Shown here: piece after piece, positions 1 to 8,507 of the stretch | Position numbering within the stretch: the first letter of the stretch is position 1 | Layout of the letters: every line of letters starts with the position of its first letter | DNA from: Planctomycetales bacterium | GTDB taxonomy: Bacteria > Planctomycetota > Planctomycetia > Isosphaerales > Isosphaeraceae | Direction: 5' to 3' | NCBI GenBank assembly: GCA_027459775.1 | Contig: DAIDHE010000255.1 | Coordinates: 1 to 32,165, forward strand | DNA length: 32,165 bases | Translations under genes and position numbers: made by a program | The notes under the pieces: model-generated | The model's input: the letters and a program-made list of their open reading frames with translations, nothing else | What the model was told of the DNA's origin: nothing | Database searches by the model: none

Positions 1-1
1 C

Positions 2-502
2 GGATTGACCCTCGACCTGCACGCGGGTCGGACTCCGGAGCTCATTCGTCTGGCCCAGGTCGCCTGGGCCGTCTCGGGCTCGGTCGGGCTCGAGCTGATG
101 GTGGAGGCGCTGCCGTCGGTCGTGCTCTACAAGGTCAAGCGGTTCGACCTCTGGGTCGCGCGGCATTTCATTCGGGCGAAATACATCAGTCTCGTCAACC
201 TGCTGGCGGACGCCGAGGTGTTCCCGGAATACCTCACCTGGCGCGACGCCTCGGGCGATCTGGCCCGGTGGGCCGAGACGTGGCTGGCCAATCCCGCAGA
301 GCGCGACCGCACCAGGGCCGCCCTGCTCGAGCTCAAGCGGCGAGTGGCCGAGCCAGGCGCCTCGGATCGAGCCGCCGGCCACGTCGTGTCCTGGCTCGAA
401 AAACACGGACAGGCAGGCTCAATCCTGAAGGGTCCGACGCAAACGCATCGCGACCACCCCGCCCCAATTCTTCAAGACTCGCCAGGCTCCGCCGGCCGAT
501 GA
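2..502 (+). CDS. lpxB: Lipid-A-disaccharide synthase, C-terminal part (partial at window start)
   Basis: Partial gene: the frame is open from the first bases, so the true start lies upstream; about 166 residues are visible. LpxB is a GT19 glycosyltransferase that joins UDP-diacylglucosamine and lipid X into the lipid A disaccharide at the inner face of the cytoplasmic membrane. The visible part has the family's C-terminal sugar-nucleotide region: a VSGSVGLELM segment (family S-GT-LE), then LPSVVLYK, then a YISLVNLLA...EVFPEYL block matching the family's LPN...PE-Q segment. The last ~50 residues (Arg/Ala-rich, then Pro/Ser-rich) are not conserved. The 3' end overlaps the convergent regulator gene by 31 bp. 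Together with kdsD at the far end it supports an LPS-making cell envelope. Confidence 0.8.
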   Translation, partial: GLTLDLHAGRTPELIRLAQVAWAVSGSVGLELMVEALPSVVLYKVKRFDLWVARHFIRAKYISLVNLLADAEVFPEYLTWRDASGDLARWAETWLANPAERDRTRAALLELKRRVAEPGASDRAAGHVVSWLEKHGQAGSILKGPTQTHRDHPAPILQDSPGSAGR

Positions 503-1914
503 GCGTCGGGCTCGCCGAGACCGGCGGTCTCGTCGTCGGGCAGGTCCAGCTCCCGGACGCGCCGGTACAACCGCGGCCGGGAGATGCCCAGCACCTCGGC
601 CGCGCGGGATTTGTTGCCCTGTGATTGCTCGAGAGCGGTCTCGATCAGCCTGCGCTCAATCTCGATCAGGAGCTCGTCGAGGGGTTTGATCGGCCGCGGA
701 GAAACTCCCCGGGGCACGCTGGCCTCGAGATGCCCGCGGACCGGTGAAGGCAGATCGGCCAGCTCGATCTCGCGGCCCAGGGCGCGGGCATGGCAGTGGT
801 CGACCAGCCGGGCCAGCTCGCGCAGGTTTCCCGGCCAGTCATAAGCGCCCAGGGCGGCGATCGCCTCGGCGGAAAAGCCAGTCCGTGAGGTTCCACCGCG
901 CTCGTTCGCCCGCTCCAGGAAATACTGGGCCAGGAGCGGGATCTCCGCGCGCCGATCGCGGAGCGAGGGTAGGCGCAAGACGAGCGTCGTGAGTGCGTAA
1001 TAGAGCTCGGGAGCGAGCCGACCGTCGGCGAGGGCGGCTTCGGGATCCTGGGAGCTGGTCGCGAACACGCGCACCGAGCCACCGACCGCGGCAGCCAGCC
1101 GGGCTTGGTGATCGCGGGGCAAGTACAGGATCTCGCGGAGTAAAAAAGCGGAGCCCGGGCCCAGCGAAAGCCGGGGTTTGATCGGCCCTGAGCGCTCGCG
1201 GGCCAGGTCGGGCCGGGTGATTCCAAAAAGCTCGCGTTCGAGGATCTCGGGGACGAGGGCCTGGCAGTCGCAAGGTACAAGCGGCTGATCGCGATCGGGG
1301 TCGAGCTGATGGATCGTCTGGGCGACCAGGCGTTTGCCGGTCCCTTCCTCACCCAGTATGAGCACCGGCGCGGAAGTGGTCGCCGCCAGCCGCACCTGTT
1401 CCAGCAAGCGGCGATGGGCGAGGCCTGCGCCGACCATGCCGTCGAATCCGTGGCGCGCATGGAGCGCCTGGCGGGTCTGCAGCAGCTCGACGTGGGTTTC
1501 CGCCGCTCGCGATCCAGGCGCGGCCGAGCGCGCGTTCTCGGGGCGAATGACGCCCAAAATCCCGATCGACGCCCCCTGGCTGTCCGTGAACGGCCAGAAT
1601 TCGAGCAGGCGTGCGAGCCGTTCGCCATCGGGTCGCATGATGAGCGTCAAAACTGAGGCTGGCTCGCCCGCGAGGGTCTCGGGGGGTGGAAAGAAGCTCG
1701 ACGCCACGTCGGGCGGATCGGTGGACGAGGGAGTGTAAGCCCGGCAAACGGCACCGCGGATTTCTTCCCCGGTACGCCCAACGTGCTCCTCCCAGGCCCG
1801 ATTGACCCAGACGATCTTGAGGTTCGGATCAAGCCAGAAGAGCGGCTCTCGCACGACCCGTTCGAGCGTCCCAAGCTCGAACGCCCCAGCCTGATTTCGT
1901 GGTTTGCGCGCCAT
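472..1914 (-). CDS. PAS / AAA+ (NtrC-like) / Fis-HTH regulator with degenerate ATPase motifs
   Basis: 480 residues laid out like a sigma-54 enhancer-binding protein. An N-terminal PAS domain (about 12-125, with FWLDPNLKIVWVNRAWEEHVG) is followed by a short linker, an AAA+ domain (about 158-395) and a C-terminal Fis-type helix-turn-helix (about 416-456, GNKSRAAEVLGISRPRLYRR). Walker A is present (GEEGTGKR, 188-195), as are RLPSLRDRRAEIPLL and YDWPGNLREL. Two essential features are missing. After ELFGI (228-232) there is no GAFTGA loop, and the Walker B aspartate is replaced (AFLLREI, Arg260, where the family has LDEI). It is therefore probably a DNA-binding PAS sensor that no longer remodels sigma-54 polymerase; this functional claim is inference. 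ATG start at 1914 without a clear Shine-Dalgarno. The 3' end overlaps lpxB convergently by 31 bp. Confidence 0.85.
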   Translation of the reverse strand: MARKPRNQAGAFELGTLERVVREPLFWLDPNLKIVWVNRAWEEHVGRTGEEIRGAVCRAYTPSSTDPPDVASSFFPPPETLAGEPASVLTLIMRPDGERLARLLEFWPFTDSQGASIGILGVIRPENARSAAPGSRAAETHVELLQTRQALHARHGFDGMVGAGLAHRRLLEQVRLAATTSAPVLILGEEGTGKRLVAQTIHQLDPDRDQPLVPCDCQALVPEILERELFGITRPDLARERSGPIKPRLSLGPGSAFLLREILYLPRDHQARLAAAVGGSVRVFATSSQDPEAALADGRLAPELYYALTTLVLRLPSLRDRRAEIPLLAQYFLERANERGGTSRTGFSAEAIAALGAYDWPGNLRELARLVDHCHARALGREIELADLPSPVRGHLEASVPRGVSPRPIKPLDELLIEIERRLIETALEQSQGNKSRAAEVLGISRPRLYRRVRELDLPDDETAGLGEPDAHRPAEPGES

Positions 1915-2083
1915 GATCGCTCGAGGACGGGCGGTTCGATTCGCGTTTTCCGGGCCGGTTAGCCGCGATCCGCGCCGCCGCGGCCGACGATCGCGACTGG
2001 CCTAGAGAATTGCGTGCGCCTCGCGCGAAAGCAAGTGTCGACAGCGGATCGGCCCGCTCCGGGCGCTGGCGATCGCCCCCGGC

Positions 2084-2890
2084 TCAGTCCTTGTGAAATC
2101 GACTCCACGACCAGACGACCTGACCGATGATGAACCCATTGTCTCGTTCGTCAAATTCGACGGGAATCAGGGGATAGTCGCGTCCGGTGGTGTTATTGGG
2201 CCTCAAGATCACGTGCCGCCCGCTGACGTCCAGCCAGCGGATTATGGGAACGTTATCGGGCTTGGCGGCCACGATCTGGCCGTGGAGCTTCAGCGGGCTG
2301 GTGACCGATCGATCGATGGCCACGATCGAGCCCGAGGGAAGAATCGGATGCATGGCGTCGTCCTCGAGCCGGGTTCCGATCGTCTCGTTGGGATTGGGCA
2401 GCCAGTGGCGATAGGCGAGCACGTGCCCCTCGGATCGCGACGGATCAAGCGCGCGGTCGCCGATCTCGCTCAGCGGATAGAGCGAGACCGCGACGAATTC
2501 GGACACACCCTGCCCACCCAGGTTTTCCGGGACCGCGATCGTGATCTCGCTCGACGAACGTTCGAGCTCCTCGAGCCCCCGCCGAATCAGCTCGACCGGG
2601 GTCAACTGCGACAGCATGCGGTCGTCGCTCGGACTGCGAAATCGCTGGCCCTCGCCGCTCAAAAGCCACATGGGGTTCGCCCCGGTCTGCTCGATGAACC
2701 CGAGCAAGACCTCGGCCGGCACCGTCACCCCGGTCTCATAGTTGTACCAGGTCCGGGCCGGCAAATTGAGTCGACGCGCCAGCTCGGGGCCGCCGTGTTC
2801 GCCAAATATCTCGTGGCGAATCTCACGCAACCGCCGCGACAGCGACGCCTTGACATTCACTCGGACTTTAGGTGTCTTTTTACGAGCCAC
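2084..2890 (-). CDS. XRE-family repressor with S24/LexA-like C-terminal domain, apparently protease-dead
   Basis: 268 residues from a GTG start at 2890; the frame stays open further upstream but that extension is not repressor-like. The N-terminal helix-turn-helix (about 16-70: LARRLNLPARTWYNYETGVTVPAEVL) is of the CI/XRE type. The C-terminal half (about 130-265) has the S24/LexA fold pattern (RLEDDAMHPILPSGSIVAIDR...GQIVAAK...IIRWL). In self-cleaving members the nucleophile is Ser in a G-D-S-M-x-P motif and the base is a Lys in a later strand. Here the motif reads DDAMHP (Ala179), and the later strand has Arg where Lys is expected. It should therefore be a non-cleaving repressor controlled some other way. 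A palindrome about 100 bp upstream (2992-3012) is a candidate operator, suggesting autoregulation. Its targets cannot be told from the window. Confidence 0.8.
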   Translation of the reverse strand: MARKKTPKVRVNVKASLSRRLREIRHEIFGEHGGPELARRLNLPARTWYNYETGVTVPAEVLLGFIEQTGANPMWLLSGEGQRFRSPSDDRMLSQLTPVELIRRGLEELERSSSEITIAVPENLGGQGVSEFVAVSLYPLSEIGDRALDPSRSEGHVLAYRHWLPNPNETIGTRLEDDAMHPILPSGSIVAIDRSVTSPLKLHGQIVAAKPDNVPIIRWLDVSGRHVILRPNNTTGRDYPLIPVEFDERDNGFIIGQVVWSWSRFHKD

Positions 2891-2991
2891 GGTGCTCAAT
2901 CCCGCACACGGGAACCCTCTGAGGCTGACTGACCCGAGCGTTACGATCGCGACGTCGCGGTGAACGCCCGAGGCTTCATAAATAGGCCGGT

Positions 2992-3012
2992 TCAAGATGT
3001 CAAGCATCTTGA
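2992..3012. promoter_or_regulatory. Candidate operator palindrome upstream of the XRE repressor
   Basis: Perfect 8-bp inverted repeat, TCAAGATG and CATCTTGA, with a 5-nt spacer (TCAAG) that repeats part of the left arm. It lies about 100 bp upstream of the repressor start in locally AT-richer DNA. Size and symmetry suit a dimeric CI-like repressor. Assignment is by position only. Confidence 0.4.
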
Positions 3013-3289
3013 TCAATGCGTCCGCGGTCGCCCGCCACGGCGAAAGAAACGATCCTCGCCGGCCGTGGGAGCCAAAATAGCACAAATGCCCGGGCGCGTC
3101 ATCATGCCTAAATCCACCCATCGAAAACGAGATGATTGTGTTGCCTCAGAGCAACGAATTGCTCGATCCGGGGAGCGAACGCGCGGCGCGTTGCCGCCGA
3201 TGGGCAAGGGCGCGAAGGGGCGTCGGGAAAAAGCATCCCTTTCCCATCAAAGGAGCGCGCGGCCAGATCGTGCCGGCTTTTTCCGGCCG

Positions 3290-3320
3290 CGACAAGGCCG
3301 TCCTGGAGCCGCCCTTGTCG
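3290..3320 (-). terminator. Inverted repeat just after sufT (possible operon 3' end)
   Basis: 8-bp perfect arms CGACAAGG and CCTTGTCG with a 15-nt loop, two nucleotides beyond the sufT stop on the minus strand. A second small hairpin (GCCGG/CCGGC) follows. There is no U-tract, so it is either a weak terminator or an mRNA 3'-end protecting structure. Confidence 0.35.
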
Positions 3321-3321
3321 G

Positions 3322-3621
3322 CTAAAAAATACCGAGCTCGTCGCGCGCGGCCTCGCTCATGCGCTCGGGCGACCAGGGGGGGGACATGACCAGCTTGACG
3401 TTGGCCTTGGAGACCCCCTCAACTTTCTCAATCGCCGCGACCGCGTTTCTCAGGATTTCCGGACCCGCCGGGCACGCCGGCGACGTCAGCGTCATCTCGA
3501 CGTCGACCTCCGTCTCGCGGGTCTGGATCGAGTAGACCAGACCCAGGTCCACCACGTTGACGTTGAGCTCGGGGTCGGTCACCCCGCGGAGGGCCGATGC
3601 GATCAGTTCCTGGTCGATCAT
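3322..3621 (-). CDS. sufT: SufT-like MIP18/DUF59 iron-sulfur assembly protein
   Basis: 99 residues from the ATG at 3621. A GAGG lies about 11 nt upstream, and the frame further upstream encodes only Arg-rich shadow sequence of the Rieske gene. The product is a single DUF59/MIP18 domain: LRGVTDPELNVNVVDLGLVYSI at the N-terminus, then MTLTSPACPAGPEI containing the conserved Cys of the family's TSPxCP motif, and a C-terminal VKLVMSPPWSPERMSEAARDEL that is typical of the SufT/PaaD group. Such proteins help Fe-S cluster maturation or delivery. It is the last gene of the minus-strand SUF unit, 83 nt after the Rieske gene. The exact role (carrier or maturation factor) is not settled for the family. 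Confidence 0.85.
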   Translation of the reverse strand: MIDQELIASALRGVTDPELNVNVVDLGLVYSIQTRETEVDVEMTLTSPACPAGPEILRNAVAAIEKVEGVSKANVKLVMSPPWSPERMSEAARDELGIF

Positions 3622-3704
3622 GATCTTGAGCGCCTCGTCTTGGGGATCGTCTCGATACGAAAAGTCGTGAGTGAGCCACGGTCCTGGCGTTTCGCGAATC
3701 GCCG

Positions 3705-4028
3705 TCAGGATTCGTCGTCGTTGATTGCGACATAGATGCCGTCGCCGCGAACCTCGACGGCGTGGACCGTCACCGGCTCGATCGCCGGCATGCAAAGAGC
3801 CTGGCCGGTGACGACGTCGAACCGCGCGCCATGCCGCGGGCACATGATCTCGCGCCCGATGAGCTCGCCCTCCGCGAGCGGACCGCCGTCGTGGGTACAA
3901 ACGTCGTCAATCGCATGAAAGCCGTCGTCGAGACGAAACACGGCGATGGCCCGGCCTTCCACCTCGACGAGTTTCTTGCCGCCAGGGGCGAGCTCCGAGG
4001 GTTCGGCGACCTTGAAGTACGGGGTCAT
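3705..4028 (-). CDS. Rieske-type [2Fe-2S] ferredoxin of the SUF operon
   Basis: 107 residues from the ATG at 4028; the longer frame upstream is a shadow of sufE. A stand-alone Rieske domain with complete ligand motifs: CTH (Cys44, His46) followed by CPRH (Cys63, His66), which bind one [2Fe-2S] cluster. There is no signal peptide or membrane segment, so it is a soluble cytoplasmic ferredoxin of the type related to NirD and dioxygenase ferredoxins. It sits between sufE and sufT, so it probably supplies electrons to, or is a first client of, the Fe-S assembly machinery. Rieske ferredoxins are known inside some bacterial suf operons. Confidence 0.88.
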   Translation of the reverse strand: MTPYFKVAEPSELAPGGKKLVEVEGRAIAVFRLDDGFHAIDDVCTHDGGPLAEGELIGREIMCPRHGARFDVVTGQALCMPAIEPVTVHAVEVRGDGIYVAINDDES

Positions 4029-4105
4029 GTCTTGTGGGTCTCTATTCTTGGTTGTCCGGCTGTCTGATCTGATCCGACCGTCACCTTGGCGGCCACCGCG
4101 AAAGA

Positions 4106-4570
4106 CTATCCGGTTGAGGGCATGGATTCCGGTCCATGGGCCTGGGCCCGGTCGATGGCCGCGCGGGCGACCTCCGCCTTCAGCCGCCTGAGCACGCCTC
4201 CGAGACCGCGCACCCGCAGCATCCCCAGGATCTCGGTCAGGCCGCATCGTTCCACCAGGTCGGCCGGGACGCCGAGGATCTCCTCAAGGGTCGCTCCGTT
4301 CAGGCCGCTCAAGAGCAGCGCGACAAATCCCCGCACCGTAGGGGCCTCGATCGGCGCGTCAGCGAAGAGCTGGACCCGATCGCCCTCGAACTCGACAAAG
4401 AGGTAAACCGGCGACTGGCACTCCTCGACGCGGTGCGAGGCGTCCTTGTGCGCCAGCAGACGCTCGGGAAGCGGCGGCAACTCGCGGGCGAAATCGAGCA
4501 ACAGGTCGATTCGCTCTTGCCGGTCGCCGTCGCGGAGCTCGGCCACGATTTGATCTAGCTCGGTTGGCAT
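4106..4570 (-). CDS. sufE: SufE-type sulfur acceptor protein
   Basis: 154 residues, near the usual SufE length of about 140. SufE takes persulfide sulfur from the cysteine desulfurase SufS and passes it to the SufBCD scaffold in the cytoplasm. The diagnostic segment is HRVEECQSPVYLFVE with the persulfide cysteine at Cys51. The downstream ADAPIEAPTVRGFVALLLSGLNGATLEEIL and the GLTEIL...RGLGG blocks also match. The gene lies 34 nt after the rhodanese gene and 77 nt before the Rieske gene. Its usual partner SufS is not encoded anywhere in this window. Confidence 0.93.
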   Translation of the reverse strand: MPTELDQIVAELRDGDRQERIDLLLDFARELPPLPERLLAHKDASHRVEECQSPVYLFVEFEGDRVQLFADAPIEAPTVRGFVALLLSGLNGATLEEILGVPADLVERCGLTEILGMLRVRGLGGVLRRLKAEVARAAIDRAQAHGPESMPSTG

Positions 4571-4604
4571 CGAGGTCTCGGCTGATCTTGATCAACAAAT
4601 GGAT

Positions 4605-5459
4605 TTATGCGCCCTTGGCGATCGGCGCGCCCACGAGGTTGCCCCACTCGGTCCAGGAACCATCGTAGTTGCGGACGTTGGGGTAGCCGAGCAGGTACGT
4701 GAGCACGAACCAGGTCAGGCTGGAACGCTCGCCGATCCGGCAATAGGCGACGACGGGATCGCTGGGCTTGAGGCCGATCTCGCCCTCGAAGATGGCCTTG
4801 AGCTCGGCGGACGACTTGAACGTGCCGTCGTCGTTGACCGCGCGCGACCAGGGGACGTTCTTCGCGCCCGGGATATGGCCGCCGCGGAGCGCGCCCTCCT
4901 GGGGATAATCTTCCATGTGCAGCTTCTCGCCGGTGAATTCCTTGGGGCTGCGGACGTCAATCAGCGGCCGACCGGCCTGGGCGTGTTTCAGAACCTCGTC
5001 GCGGAAGATCCGGATCCGCCCCGTATCGCCCCCCTTGACCGTGTACTTGGTCGGGGCGTGCTTGGGCGTCACGGTCGTGGTCGGCCGGCCCTGGTCGAGC
5101 CACAGCTTGCGGCCGCCGTTCAAGATCCGGCAGTCGTCGTGGCCGAACAGCTTGAACGCCCAGAACGCATAGCATGCCCACCAGTTGGACTTGTCGCCGT
5201 AAAAAACGACCGTCGTATCGTTCGCGATGCCGGCCCGAGCGCAAATGGCGGCGAATTTCTCGGGGCTGATGTAATCGCGGACGAGCTGGTCCTGCAAATC
5301 CCCCTGCCAGTCAATCTGGACCGAGCCCGGGATGTGCGCCAGGTCGTAGAGCAAGATGTCCTCGTTGCTCTCGACGATGCGCACCTTGGGGTCGTTCAGA
5401 TGGTCGACGACCCAATCGGCCGAGACCAGGATTTCAGGCTTCGCGTACGATTCAGCCAT
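4605..5459 (-). CDS. Two-domain rhodanese (thiosulfate/3-mercaptopyruvate sulfurtransferase)
   Basis: 284 residues, the standard length for tandem rhodanese enzymes. The N-terminal domain (about 10-130) is the inactive copy, and the C-terminal domain (about 150-280) carries the active-site loop CRIGERSS with Cys240. The two charged residues, Arg241 and Glu244-Arg245, fit thiosulfate sulfurtransferase better than the CG(S/T)G(V/T) loop of mercaptopyruvate enzymes. It transfers sulfane sulfur via a Cys persulfide. It lies inside the SUF operon, directly before sufE (34 nt) and 157 nt after sufD, where many operons carry sufS. It may supply persulfide sulfur to SufE; that is inference from position. 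Confidence 0.88.
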   Translation of the reverse strand: MAESYAKPEILVSADWVVDHLNDPKVRIVESNEDILLYDLAHIPGSVQIDWQGDLQDQLVRDYISPEKFAAICARAGIANDTTVVFYGDKSNWWACYAFWAFKLFGHDDCRILNGGRKLWLDQGRPTTTVTPKHAPTKYTVKGGDTGRIRIFRDEVLKHAQAGRPLIDVRSPKEFTGEKLHMEDYPQEGALRGGHIPGAKNVPWSRAVNDDGTFKSSAELKAIFEGEIGLKPSDPVVAYCRIGERSSLTWFVLTYLLGYPNVRNYDGSWTEWGNLVGAPIAKGA

Positions 5460-5616
5460 GACGATGTCTCCCTGGGAGAAGCAAATTCAGAATCCCCCGA
5501 GCCCCGCTTGGTGCACGATTCCGCGTGCAAGAGGCGTCGGCCTGGGTTGTTTCGCGATCAAGAGAAATCGGGGCGGCCGCCGCGAGCTCGAGCTCGATTC
5601 AGCGCGTCCCGTGGGG

Positions 5617-6924
5617 TTAAATCTGGGAAGCGACGGCGTCGCGCAGGGTCTCCCGTGCGGCCTCGACGCCGATGCGATCGAGCACGTTGGCGAAAAAGCC
5701 CTGGACGATCAGCCGTACGGCCTCGGAGCGCGGGATGGCGCGGGCCTGGGCGTAAAAGATCATGTCCTCGTCGACCCGTCCAGCCGTCGCCCCATGGGTG
5801 CAGCGGACGTCGTTGGCCTCGATTTCCAGGCCCGGAATCGAGTCGGCACGCGCGCGATCCGAAAGAATCAGGTTGTCGTTGCGCTGATAGGCGTCGGTGC
5901 GTTGACCGGCCTTCTCGACCCGGATCATCCCCTTCCAGACGATCCGCGAGCGGTCCTTGAGCGCGCCCTTGTAGAGCAAATCGCTCGTGGTGTGCGGCGC
6001 CCGGTGATCTTGCCGGGTGGAATAGGCCAGATGCTGCCGGCCGGTGGTGAAGAGCACCCCGTTCACCCGGGCGGACGAGCCTGACCCATCGAGCACGACC
6101 TCTTGGTTGACCCTGGCGAGCCGCCCGCCCAGACCGCCGACCGTCCAGTTCAGGGTGGCGTCCCGGCCCAGAACCGCGCGCTCGTGGCTGAAGTGCCAGG
6201 TCGCTTGGTTCCAGTTCTGAACGTCCACCATCTCGAGCCGAGCGCCCGCCGCGACCGTGATCTCGAGCCCGCCCGCGTGCAAGGCCGCGTCCGCGCCCGC
6301 CAGGCTGGCCATTTCACGGACGAAGACGGCCCGCGCGCCCTCTTCCAGGACGACCAGCGTATGGCTCAGATCGACGGCGCCGCCGGAAAGCCCGATCGCG
6401 CTCAGAACCGGAGCTTCAAGCTCGACCCCGCGGGGCACGTAAAAGAGCGTGCCGCTGGTCCAGAAGGCGGCGTGCAAGGCCGCGAAAACGTCGTCGCCCC
6501 CGGCGATGGTCTGGGTGAACAGGTGCCGTTTGACGAGATCGGGATGCTCTCGGGCGGCTTGCGCCAGATCGAGCAGGATGGCCCCCTTCGGCAAAACAGG
6601 GTCGGACCCGCGCGCGAGGCCGCCATCGCGATGTTCGACTCTCGCCACACCCTGGGCGTCGAGCGCCTGGCTCAGGATGCCGAATCGAGCCTCGCTCCCA
6701 GTCCGTTCGGCCGCGGGGGGAGAAAAGGCGTCGAGGCGGAAGCCGCGGATGTCGGTCCGCCGCCACTCCTCGTCCTGAGCGCTGGGCCACGGCAGCGCCT
6801 GGAACCGCGCGAACGCCTCGCGGCGGCTCTGGGTGAGCCACGCGGGCTCGTCGCGGCCCTTCAAGAATCGAGCAAAGGCGGCCTCGGTGAACCCCGCCGC
6901 CGCGGGCGATTGAACAAGTTCCAT
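5617..6924 (-). CDS. sufD: SufD, subunit of the SufBCD Fe-S scaffold
   Basis: 435 residues from the ATG at 6924 (MELVQSPAAAGF); a TTG 21 nt upstream is the alternative start. SufD pairs with SufB and SufC in the complex on which Fe-S clusters are built. The family's beta-helix core is clear: HTLVVLEEGARAVFVREMAS, VQNWNQATWHFSHERAVLGRDATLNWTVGGLGGRLARV, then HTTSDLLYKGALKDRSRIVWKGMIRVEKAGQRTDAYQRN, and the C-terminal CTHGATAGRVDEDMIFYAQARAIPRSEA with the conserved His in the CTHGAT segment. It follows sufB by 100 nt in the sufCBD order. Confidence 0.93.
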   Translation of the reverse strand: MELVQSPAAAGFTEAAFARFLKGRDEPAWLTQSRREAFARFQALPWPSAQDEEWRRTDIRGFRLDAFSPPAAERTGSEARFGILSQALDAQGVARVEHRDGGLARGSDPVLPKGAILLDLAQAAREHPDLVKRHLFTQTIAGGDDVFAALHAAFWTSGTLFYVPRGVELEAPVLSAIGLSGGAVDLSHTLVVLEEGARAVFVREMASLAGADAALHAGGLEITVAAGARLEMVDVQNWNQATWHFSHERAVLGRDATLNWTVGGLGGRLARVNQEVVLDGSGSSARVNGVLFTTGRQHLAYSTRQDHRAPHTTSDLLYKGALKDRSRIVWKGMIRVEKAGQRTDAYQRNDNLILSDRARADSIPGLEIEANDVRCTHGATAGRVDEDMIFYAQARAIPRSEAVRLIVQGFFANVLDRIGVEAARETLRDAVASQI

Positions 6925-7024
6925 CGAAAGTCGATCATACTCCAAAAGCCGTGAAACACCCGTTCCGCCTGGTCCGGTCGGGCGGGGATCAGGCGCAAGC
7001 CCCTCCCCGCTCGAGCCCCTGGCC

Positions 7025-8440
7025 TTAGCCCACCGACCCTTCCATCTGAAGCTGGATGAGCTTGTTCATCTCGACCGCGTACTCCATCGGCAGCTCCTTC
7101 ACCAGCGGCTCGATGAAGCCGCTCACGATCAGGGTCGACGCCTCGGCTTCGGAAAGCCCGCGGCTCCTCAGATAAAAGAGCTGCTCCTCGCCGATCTTGG
7201 AGACGCTGGCCTCGTGCCCGATCTTGACGTCATCCTCGTCGATCTCGATCGACGGATAGGTGTCGGACCGGCTGAATTCGTCGAGGATGAGCGCATCGCA
7301 GACGACGTTGGATTTCGACCCCTTGGCGCCGGCGGCGACCTTGAGCAAGCCGCGATAGCTCGCCCGGCCGCCGTTCTTGCTGATGCTCTTCGAGATGATC
7401 CGCGAACTGGTGTAGGGCGCGCCATGCACGACCTTGCCGCCAGCGTCCTGGTGCTGCCCCTTGCCGGCGAAGGCGATCGAAAGAATCTCGCCCCGCGCCC
7501 CCTTGCCCACCATGTACACCGCCGGATATTTCATCGTCAGCCGGCTGCCCAGATTGCCGTCGACCCATTCCATGAGCGCATCTTCATGGGCGACCGCCCG
7601 TTTGGTCACCAGGTTGTAGATATTGTTGGCCCAGTTCTGGATCGTCGTGTACCGGCAGCGGCCGTGCTTCTTGACGACGATCTCGACAACCGCCGAATGC
7701 AGGCTCTCGCTGGTGTAAATCGGGGCCGTGCAGCCCTCGACGTAGTGCACCGACGCCCCCTCCTCGACGATGATCAGCGTCCGTTCGAACTGCCCCATGC
7801 TCTCGGCGTTGATCCGGAAATACGCCTGAAGCGGCACGTCGACCTTGACCCCGGCGGGAATGTAGACGAACGAGCCCCCGCTCCACACCGCCGAATTCAG
7901 CGCGGCGAATTTGTTGTCCTGGATCGGGATGATCGAGCCCAGATACTGCCGGACCAGGTCGGGATACTCGCGCACCGCGGTGTCGGTGTCGACGAAGATC
8001 ACCCCCTTTTTCTGAAGGTCTTCACGCAGGCTGTGGTAAACGACCTCGGACTCATATTGCGCGCCGACGCCAGCCAGGAACTTGCGCTCGGCCTCGGGGA
8101 TGCCCAGCTTGTCGAACGTGTTCTTGATCTCGGCCGGGACGTCGTCCCAGCTCTTGCCCTGGCGGTCGGTCGCCTTCATGTAATAGTGAATGTCGTCGAA
8201 ATTGAGCGGCGACAGGTCGCCGCCCCAGGTGGGGGTCGGCTTCTGGCGAAAGACCTCGAGCGCCTTGAGCCGGAACGAGCGCATCCAGTCGGGCTCGCTC
8301 TTCATCTCCGAGATCTGGCACACCACGTCGCGCGAGAGGCCCCGGCCGCTCTTGAACGCATAGTGCTCCTCGGAATCGTGAAAGCCGTACTTGTAGTCGT
8401 CCTTGATGCCCGCGACTTGAAGATTCAGATCGGTCGCCAT
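7025..8440 (-). CDS. sufB: SufB, core scaffold subunit of the SufBCD complex
   Basis: 471 residues from the ATG at 8440 ([20 protein letters not shown]), with AAGGG about 10 nt upstream; the frame upstream of it is a non-conserved extension. SufB accepts sulfur from SufE and assembles the nascent cluster. Strongly conserved blocks include YEYKYGF-like [53 protein letters not shown] (the conserved Cys), [34 protein letters not shown], and the C-terminal [23 protein letters not shown]. It is the most conserved gene of the operon, 67 nt after sufC. No intein is inserted. Confidence 0.96.
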   Translation of the reverse strand: MATDLNLQVAGIKDDYKYGFHDSEEHYAFKSGRGLSRDVVCQISEMKSEPDWMRSFRLKALEVFRQKPTPTWGGDLSPLNFDDIHYYMKATDRQGKSWDDVPAEIKNTFDKLGIPEAERKFLAGVGAQYESEVVYHSLREDLQKKGVIFVDTDTAVREYPDLVRQYLGSIIPIQDNKFAALNSAVWSGGSFVYIPAGVKVDVPLQAYFRINAESMGQFERTLIIVEEGASVHYVEGCTAPIYTSESLHSAVVEIVVKKHGRCRYTTIQNWANNIYNLVTKRAVAHEDALMEWVDGNLGSRLTMKYPAVYMVGKGARGEILSIAFAGKGQHQDAGGKVVHGAPYTSSRIISKSISKNGGRASYRGLLKVAAGAKGSKSNVVCDALILDEFSRSDTYPSIEIDEDDVKIGHEASVSKIGEEQLFYLRSRGLSEAEASTLIVSGFIEPLVKELPMEYAVEMNKLIQLQMEGSVG

Positions 8441-8507
8441 GAAGGATATCCCTTGCTTGCCGGTGGACGGTGTTCGGGGTTTATGCTCTGACGCGAGGGT
8501 TGATTGA

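Larger units (their letters stand above)
2891..3321. other. Intergenic region between the XRE repressor and the end of the SUF operon
   Basis: 431 bp with no convincing gene. It holds the candidate operator palindrome at 2992-3012 and an inverted repeat just beyond sufT at 3290-3320. A long antisense-compatible frame crosses it but has no family resemblance. Confidence 0.5.
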
